A stretch of 5,903 nucleotides of DNA from RGIG8767 sp964386235 (GTDB lineage Bacteria > Bacillota > Clostridia > Lachnospirales > Lachnospiraceae). The notes under the pieces were generated by a model. It made no database searches. It saw only the letters and a program-made list of their open reading frames with translations, and was not told where the DNA came from. The stretch covers positions 1-5,903 of the forward strand of contig CAYLSH010000105.1 in the NCBI GenBank assembly GCA_964386235.1, read 5' to 3'. The translations under genes and the position numbers were made by a program. Of the stretch, positions 1 to 5,903 are shown piece after piece (the stretch's first letter is position 1; each line of letters opens with the position of its first letter).

Positions 1-18
1 ATATAATGCCACTTCTAC
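1..18 (-). repeat. Start of module 5 (first six residues, VEVALY)
   Basis: The last six codons in the window read VEVALY. They follow a tail equivalent to that before module 4, with the Gly-to-Val distance again 18 residues. I therefore read them as the opening strand of a further module that continues past the left edge. Only the tail match and this strand are visible, so the call depends on sequence outside the window. Confidence 0.5.
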
Positions 19-3000
19 TTCTTCTGCATAATGCACTTTGATATCACTTCCGGTTTTGGAAAGGATATATCCTTTTGAGGTTTCTTTCTCACTGTCAAAC
101 GGTTTCGTATTTCCCGTTTTCAGGACAGTCTCTCCTGCATAAAAAGCAGTAGCATCCGCTTTTTTAGCCGTCAGGAGAGTGTTGCTGATCGTTACGTTTT
201 TACCGGAGGTATTGGTATAACCGCCTCCCAGATAAAGGTCATGTGATTTTGTTTCATCCACATCTGCGAAAGGATCCCCTGCCGTAACATCCACATCCAC
301 CGTAATCTTATTTTCCGGTTTTGTCAGGACAACATCTCCGTTGATTGTCAGTACGGATTGTTTCTTATTATTAAATGCAGTGGTGAAAATTGCCGGGCTG
401 GCTGCCGTTACATTACCTGCAATCGCAAATTTCTGTCCGGTAACCGTAATTTCCGGGTTGGAATTATTGGCTGCTGCCAATGTCACATTGGTCAGCGAAG
501 CATCTCCGTATACCGCGCATTCGCCACCTGCCATATTCAGGTTTTTCGCGGTAAGGGTACTCTTCACATTCTTATCTTCCCAGAGACTTTCATCCCCAAC
601 TGTAAGAAGAACATCGCTTGCATTGAGGGCGGTTACATTCACTTCTGCCGGTTTATAAGCTTCCTGTTCCCTTTTTCCGGTCGCGTAAGGCAGAACCTTG
701 GCCTCACATTCTGTCAGATTCACGGAAGCAAAGTTCTTAATGCTTCCTTCCAGATACAAGCCCTCGCTACCCGTTGCTGTATGGGAAATCACTGCACGCA
801 GAGTATCCCCGTTGTCCAGTGTCAATCCTGCTTTCCCGGCACCATCCAATACTACAGCATTGTTAAAAGTAACTTCACCATCGATATCCAGTGTATAAGC
901 ACCATTTACCTTGAACTTAACCGGATTTGGATAAGCGTCAAGTTTTGTCACTTCCGTGTTGATTCCTTTTTGTGCTGCTACCTGCGTAAAATCAATATCC
1001 GCCAATATCACATGGGAATTACAGGTAATGTCGCCTTTAAAGTAAACCTCTGTCGTATCCTGTGCAGTTAATGTCAGGGTATCCACAACTGCTGCACTTG
1101 GCATGGTAAGCGTCACCGGGTTTTCCTCAGAAGTCTCATTTGATTCCGAAGAAGCCAGGAAGGTAATCGTATAATCCCGCTTTGTTTTCAGTGTATTGAT
1201 CTCACTGATTGCATCCGCATAGGTCTCACATACTACCTTTGTCTCTTTATCCTCACTAACCACATACTTTAATTCTACCTGCGGTGCCTTATCCTTATAG
1301 ACGAGGATGCCTGATTTCTTATAAATATAGCCATCTTCAAATCCGGATAGGGAAATATCCTCCGTACTTGCATTTGCTGCTTTGGCAAAATAAATGCCAT
1401 CTTTTCCAATCAGATCCTTTACACAGTCATCGGACGAAGAAAGGGTTGTGTCATCCGCATCCAACAGTTTCACACTTACGGTTCCATCCACTGTACCCAG
1501 AATGTTCAGGGTAGAAGCGGATTTTGTGTAATTACCCGTCTTTTTATCCACCGTCCACGTCGGCTTGGTTCCTATGCTGACATTACTTTCTGCTTGTATG
1601 TTGGTGATCGTGATGTTGCCAAGTCCAATCAGAGTAGCCGAATTACCGTCCCCACACAGATTTCCTACCAGCGTAGTCGTAGTTGACTTCACGGAGGCAA
1701 CATGTAAAAGACGCAACGTACCCACTTTATCAATCTTTTTAAATACCAGATCCGTAACATCTTTCACGATTAGTTCTGAACCTTTTGTCACGCCACTGCC
1801 GGTTACACTAAGTTTATCTTCCTCTAAATCTACACCATTGAGTGTAAGCGTATAATCCGACAATGCGATTGTTCCGGCATTGGTTGTGCGAAGCGCCACA
1901 TTTTCCAGTGTAAGGTTACTCTTTAAGGTAAGGTTATTTTTATACGTGATCGTATATTTTTCATTTGAACGGATCGTCACATTTGCTGCCTTGCTTGGGA
2001 AGGTAAAATCGGTCAGGGTACCATTCTTACTTGCAGTCGATGCTTTTGAATACTCCACTGTTCCAATCTTGATTTTTGCCGTAGCATCATTGATCGTAAC
2101 AAGATATTCCGCATCCTTATCCCCGATCTTATCGATCTCATCAAAGGCTTCCTGAAGGGTTGCAAACTGTCCGATCACATTCTCATTTTCATTCTTTACA
2201 AGGAAAAGAGTGATGTTCGCATCGGTCTGCAGACCACCCATAATACTGTTTCCCTTTTTATGGGGAACATCCAATAATGCAGGTTCGTCATCCCTATATT
2301 TTGCAAGTACCGTAAACCATACCGGCAAAGCCAGTTTGGCATCCGCCAGTACAACCTCGGAGCCATTGCCCGGTATTTCATCCAGTACGATATCATCATC
2401 AGCAGTTCCCAACGTAATGGCATAGGGCATTACCTCGATCGGGGTAATATTATCTTTAAATCCCTCTCCTTTATTACCGCTATTCTTGTAATCGGCATCT
2501 GTCACTTTACGATATCCGATAATCTTTCCTGATGCATCTTTTTCAGCCGCACCCGCTACATAGGTCTGCGTATTCCATGCATCTTCATTATTCGAAGATA
2601 CGGTTCCGGTAATCGTAATGCTGCCGGGTTTACCTGTTAACAAGGAGTTTTCCTCACAGTTTGTGATCAGATCCTTTACCTTGATCGTTCCCTGCGAGTA
2701 CACTTCCAAAGTATTGTCCATAACTACCCAGTCTTTTACTTCCAGTACACTTTTTTCTCCCATGATCTGAATACCATTATAAGTATCTTCTTGCGTATCA
2801 CCGGAGTAAATCATATTGACGGACAAGCCACCATTGATTTCCAACGTTGATTCATCATACATCTCAATGGCATTAATACCGGATACCTTGTTTTCCACTT
2901 CCACTTCTGCGCCATCCGACAGGATAACCGTTGTTGTTTTCGTGCCCTTTAAGGCTTTGAAAGTTCCGGTTGTGCCGGAAAACTCCAGTTGTTTTCCCTT

Positions 3001-5903
3001 GGTATCAATGGATTTACCGGATGTAAATTCAATATTTTCAAAAGTGGTATCCGTATTGAGCACAATATCCCCCTGGCATGTAAGGGTTATCGTCTCTGAC
3101 TTCCAACTTTCTTCATTACCTGACCCGGCAAAATCTCCTTTTCCGCTGCGGATCCGAACGTGAGCCGCCTTGCCCGGAAGTTCCAACTTGCCCTCGATAT
3201 CGCAGTCACTATCAATGGTAATGATATATCTTGCAGATGTATTATTGATGGCATTGATGTAGTTTACCGCATCCTTCCATGCCGCAAAATCTTTTAACCC
3301 TTTACTGCTCTCACCGCCCGCGTATTCTACGTCCACATGGATATAATTGCCTGCAACTTTTAATTCTTTGTCCTTTTGGTATACAACATTATTGGGGTTA
3401 TCCTCGCTCCATGAATTATCAGTGCCTTCTAATTTATAAGGAAGCACATTGATATTTTCCACCGGGAATGCTTTGTTTTCGGTGGTAAAGACAGTGGTAC
3501 CAACTGGTAATTGTTCTATCCTGTCATGACCCTTTTCATCCCGAAGCGCAATATAATCAAACGGATACTCTGTCCATGAATTGCCTCCATCAGTTTTTTG
3601 TTCAGAATCCCCAATCTTATCCACATACGCATCCGTCACAAATGCATTTACCTGCGTATCCTCATCCGGTGCTGTAAAGGTACCCTTTAAGTTAATTTTA
3701 CCGGCTTCAGCGCTACCTAATGCAGCATTGCCCTGTCCTTGGTTATAATCGACGGATCCCAATACCACATTATTGACGATACCTTTTTCATTGATGAGTA
3801 AAATACTGTCGTGTTCCAGCGTCAGTTTGCCTGTATTGGTAAAATTACTACAGAGGAAACTGCCCCCATTGACCATGTCTTTTACATTTACTGTGCCGGC
3901 TTCTACAATATCTTCATTGCGAAGGGTTCCGGCTTTCATGGTCAGATTCTTTCTTACTAAAAGGCATGCCTGGTTGTCGAGTGTGCATTCTACCATGCCA
4001 TCCCCTGCATAAGCGGAATTGATGGTCAGATTATCCACATAAATATTACCATAATAGCCTTCGTCTTCATCCTTCATAATACGGATTCTGGATACAGTGG
4101 AAATAATATCCTTTGCATGCAGTTCACCCAGGACTTCCATTATCGTTTCGGAAAGTGTCACATTGCCATTTACCTGAATGCGTCCACCATATTCACAGAA
4201 TTCAACATTGGTTAAGGTCATGCTGTCCGTTTCTACTTCTGCGGAATTGAGCATAACGGTTCCATTTGTTGCTACGATGGAAGTCACTTTCAAATAAGAG
4301 TTTTTTTCCAGAATCAGTTCTCCTGACTTTAAATAACTCTCGTTTTCATCTGAAATATCTTCCAGTGTCCAACTACCGTTTTGTACTATAAATCCTTTTA
4401 CATCAAAGGATGCACGTAAGCCAAAGGTATCCTTATTAACATTTTCAATGCTATCCGGATAACAATCCAGGCATACATCCGCTTTTTTCATGGTAACGAT
4501 CACATTATCCAGCACACACGCTCTGTCGTTCAGGATCCTTCCATTATCAGCCACCAATGTGTTATGCTCATTAATGCTTAATCCGCATGGATCGACTTTC
4601 GTTCCCACATAATTGGATACAATCTTACCGGAATCTGTTATTCCACTCTTAATACGCACACCTTCAAACATGTCGATTCTGGCAGAGGTCGTCAGTGTCT
4701 TGCCATTCAGATCCAGATAGTGCTGATAGAAGTGGTCAGCCTTATCTTCGAAAAATCCCGATTTCAGATACATCACCTTTACAAATGCCGGAATTGTTAC
4801 ATTGGCATTCAATTTCGCATCTTCTAAAAGAAAGAAATTATACTGTCCCGGCCGACTGTTAAAGTCATTTGCCATCTGAGCGGCAGCCTGTTCAAAAGAA
4901 GAATACGTTGCACACTTACCATCCTCTTCTCGAATTACCTCTACCGTAGCTTTAGTTGCTATTAAGTTGGAGCCGGAGCGTTCAACCGTGGCTTTTTCTC
5001 CGTCGATAGAAAAGTAAGAAGCAGGAATCTTCGTATTGGTTACGGTCGCAATGATCTCGCCATTGTCAAATTCTAATTCTACATCTGATCTAACGTATTG
5101 ATCCTCTTCACTATTTATCCACTCGCGACACTTCGTAATATAGATGGGTTTACCTGATTTAGCCAGGGTTACATCACCCGTGATTTTTAATGATCCAAGA
5201 GGTGCAAGTTCCTTTGCTCCTGCAAAGGAAGGATTTTCCGCCGAATCCGATTCCGCCAATTTGTCCATCCTATATAAGCATATGCATGTAACTGGACCTT
5301 CAGTACCATCCGCTACCACAAGATCCTTAACGGTAAGCATACCACCCGATTCTACGATCAGCCCGCACCCTTCTTCTATGGTCAGGGTTTCTTTAATAGT
5401 TCCTTTCCCTACAGATGCAGTGCCTTCCCCTACCGTCAGTTCATCTGCATTCAGATTGGCAAAATAGGCTACTACGTCACTATTGGTAACCGTAGCCTTG
5501 GCAGTATTGACTGCGGATTCACTTATCATGGACACATAACCATAGCAGTTTAACAATGCCAGTTTTCCGTTTACAGATGCATTAATGCCCAAATTACAGT
5601 TCTCGATAGACTCAACATCTCCTAAATTTAGGATGGATCCATTTGAAAGGAATCGAACGCCATACACATTACCCACTTCAGTCCTTGGCATTACCGTAAG
5701 CGATATTCCTTTTTTCGTTTTTAAATCAATGTCCGTATAACTGCCCGGGATTGCTCCTTCGTCACCATACTTTTGCCCATCGATATTATCCACCACAATC
5801 ACAGCGTTATCCGTGGCGGTCAGTTTGTTTGGCATATCAAGGCCTACGCTTTTTGCCGTTACACCTGCAAAATTCAGATCGTCCCCGGCAAATGACATGG
5901 CTT
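1..5903 (-). CDS. Internal fragment of a giant modular beta-helix-type surface protein (both ends missing)
   Basis: One minus-strand frame is open from 5901 to 1, giving 1,967 codons without a stop; bases 5902-5903 belong to the preceding codon. The Met at 5898-5896 is probably internal: what follows (MSFAGDDLNFAGVTAK) has no basic N-region or hydrophobic core of a signal peptide, and the repeat-like sequence already runs from the window edge. The protein is dominated by short strands such as ITGDVTL, VNGNVTL, INGDVVL, LEVKDWVV and NLTLENV, which suggests a right-handed parallel beta-helix. Four modules with a common opening segment are listed separately. No transmembrane segment, LPXTG motif, choline-binding repeat or recognisable catalytic motif is seen. 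Proteins of this style in Clostridia are usually exported and very large, so a surface adhesin or structural role is inferred; no ligand or enzyme activity can be assigned. The reading frame is certain, the fold likely, the function unknown. Confidence 0.93.
19..1278 (-). repeat. Module 4: about 420-residue beta-helix-like module, residues 1542-1961
   Basis: It opens with VELKYVV (V1542), the helix TYADAISEINTL (Y1561 to about residue 1571) and the strand VTLTMPSAAVVDTLTLTA (from V1596). The coils include VNGAYTLDIDGEVTFNN and VNVTALNASDVLLTVG, then LTAKNLNMAGGE at residue 1783, VTGQKFAIAGNVTAA and LTINGDVVLTKPENK. A Val-Leu-Pro-Tyr motif (P1738) also occurs, but here it lies in the middle of the coil region rather than in a tail. 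The module ends with GYILSKTGSDIKVHYAEE (G1944), which matches the end of module 3. Confidence 0.68.
1279..2208 (-). repeat. Module 3: about 310-residue beta-helix-like module, residues 1232-1541
   Basis: This is the shortest complete module. It opens with LSLVKN (L1232), the helix FATLQEAFDEIDKI (residues 1246-1259) and the strand FTFPSKAANVTIRSN (from F1299). The sequence then runs YTITYKNNLTLKSNLTLENV, a textbook-looking set of successive coil strands, and LIVKDVTDLVF at residue 1377. The coil region ends with LNILGTVDGTVSVKLLDADD. The tail is GYIYKKSGILVYKDKAPQ (G1524). That tail is repeated in form at the end of module 4, with the same 18-residue distance from its Gly to the Val that opens the next module. 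Confidence 0.7.
1910..1936 (-). repeat. Short in-frame direct repeat encoding NLTLK/SNLTLE
   Basis: The plus-strand nonamer gtaaggtta occurs at 1910-1918 and again at 1928-1936, an 18-base (six-codon) step. It encodes the two NLTL strands in KNNLTLKSNLTLENV of module 3. It could be a small local duplication or convergence on a favoured strand sequence; it is too short to decide. Confidence 0.55.
2209..3336 (-). repeat. Module 2: about 376-residue beta-helix-like module, residues 856-1231
   Basis: It opens with VDVEY (V856), the helix FAAWKDAVNYINAI (residues 872-885) and the strand LELPGKAAHVRIRSG (from L906). This opening matches that of module 3 closely: P-[GS]-K-A-A-[HN]-V-x-I-R-S. The coils include FENIEFTSG and LEINGGLSV. 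Two consecutive motif copies, LEVKDWVVMDN at residue 1053 and IKVKDLITNCE at residue 1073, lie exactly 20 residues apart, a plausible length for one solenoid coil. The end carries ITITGTVSS, then KVTDADYKNSG (V1133) and EVMPYAITLG (P1159), resembling the tail of module 1. A linker follows with ALPVWFTVLAKYRDDEP, more hydrophobic than the rest but too short and too charged at its end to be a membrane segment. Confidence 0.7.
3337..4944 (-). repeat. Module 1: about 536-residue beta-helix-like module, residues 320-855
   Basis: This is the longest complete module. It opens with the strand VEVI (from V320) and the short helix YSSFEQAAAQMAND (from Y333). The Pro-containing strand VTIPAFVKVMYLKSG (from V368) follows, then LDLNGKTLTTSARIDMFEGV. 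About 370 residues of coils come next, carrying LHAKDIIST at residue 594 and VNVKDMVNGG at residue 671. The coil run ends with INLKGTFTAPDED. The tail has FVTDAYVDKIG (V755 starts VTDA), a Trp- and Tyr-containing stretch (NSWTEYPFDYIAL) and NVLPYKLEG (P821). A final strand pair leads into module 2. This is the most diverged of the openings: it has Ala-Phe where modules 2 and 3 have Lys-Ala-Ala. It contains the C477/C480 pair (VCLDCY). Boundaries are set by aligning openings by eye. Confidence 0.65.
4945..5901 (-). repeat. Module 0 (C-terminal part only): beta-helix coils and a strand-rich linker, residues 1-319
   Basis: This is the end of a module whose opening lies beyond the right edge. Residues 1 to about 240 are coil-like, with VTAKSV near residue 14, LTVKDLVVADG at residue 189 and then LKITGDVTLAKSG. 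From about residue 245 to 319 the pattern changes to a linker with longer strands (VELEFDNGEIIATVTNT from residue 274, then YFSIDGEKATVERSGSN). This leads into the VEV strand of module 1. The linker could be a small separate beta domain between helices; I cannot name a family. Cysteines are unusually frequent here, including the pair C206 and C208 (TCICL). Confidence 0.6.
5209..5230. repeat. Perfect 9-bp inverted repeat with a 4-base loop inside the coding sequence
   Basis: On the plus strand ttcctttgc (5209-5217) and gcaaaggaa (5222-5230) are exact reverse complements separated by tcct. The transcript of the large gene could form this hairpin, with loop AGGA. It encodes PSFAGAKE of module 0. 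No U-tract follows on the coding strand, so it does not look like an intrinsic terminator. A hairpin of this size can occur by chance in about 6 kb. Confidence 0.4.

Noticed and set aside
358..1071. Plus-strand open frame of 237 codons, and the other plus-strand frames across the window
   Set aside because: They lie antisense to the continuous minus-strand frame. Their translations are low in recognisable structure and they have no convincing ribosome-binding site. The minus-strand frame explains the same bases with coherent repeats.
2260..2340. Possible membrane segment in the linker with ALPVWFTVLAKY
   Set aside because: The hydrophobic run is only about 11 residues and is followed directly by charged residues, too short to span a membrane.
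2196..2423. Minus-strand frame of 75 codons
   Set aside because: It is in a different frame from the large gene and fully inside it. Its Met- and Trp-rich translation (MPLRWELLMMISYWMKYR) is typical of an off-frame reading.
3962..3971. Ten-base palindrome aggcatgcct
   Set aside because: It is expected by chance at this length, lies inside the coding sequence and is not linked to any other signal.
5896..5898. ATG as the possible start of the large gene
   Set aside because: No signal peptide follows, coil-like repeat sequence begins at once, and the frame is open up to the window edge. An internal Met is more likely.
1..5903. Pectate lyase or other polysaccharide-degrading enzyme
   Set aside because: The strand pattern suggests the same general fold, but I see no conserved catalytic cluster, and the repeated multi-module layout fits a structural or adhesive protein better.
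1..5903. Recent DNA-level duplication or phase-variable repeat tract
   Set aside because: The modules match only at protein level. I found no long near-identical DNA repeats and no homopolymer or short tandem tract able to switch the frame.

Overview
The whole window lies inside one very long protein-coding gene on the minus strand. Read from position 5901 down to position 1, the frame is open for 1,967 consecutive codons, with no stop and no convincing start. The gene therefore enters from the right edge and leaves at the left edge. The plus-strand open frames (for example 358-1071) and the short minus-strand frame at 2196-2423 are shadows of it. There is no intergenic DNA, RNA gene, mobile element, CRISPR array, promoter or terminator that I can support. 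Residue numbers in this annotation count from the first complete codon at 5901-5899.

The protein looks like a giant, modular, secreted or surface-attached bacterial protein. It is built mostly of short alternating beta strands rich in Thr, Val, Leu, Asn, Gly and Asp. The pattern suggests a right-handed parallel beta-helix (pectin-lyase-like) or a related beta-solenoid. Four larger modules can be set out by eye, preceded by the end of an earlier module and followed by the first residues of a fifth. Each complete module opens with a short strand (VEV, VDVEY, LSLV or VELKY) and then a short amphipathic helix with a conserved Ala. A strand around a Pro follows, clearest as FPSKAANVTIRS and LPGKAAHVRIRS. 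A long run of beta-helix coils then carries recurring elements such as [LIV]-x-[VA]-K-D-[LIVMW] and x-G-[DNT]-V-T-L. Modules begin at about residues 320, 856, 1232, 1542 and 1962, so they are about 310 to 536 residues long.

The base composition (low to middling GC by eye, roughly the low forties in percent) and the style of the protein suggest a Gram-positive anaerobe of the Clostridia, perhaps Lachnospiraceae. This is an inference from style only. The signal peptide, any anchor and all neighbouring genes lie outside the window. Binding partner and function cannot be assigned. An adhesin or other large cell-surface structural protein is the most reasonable guess.
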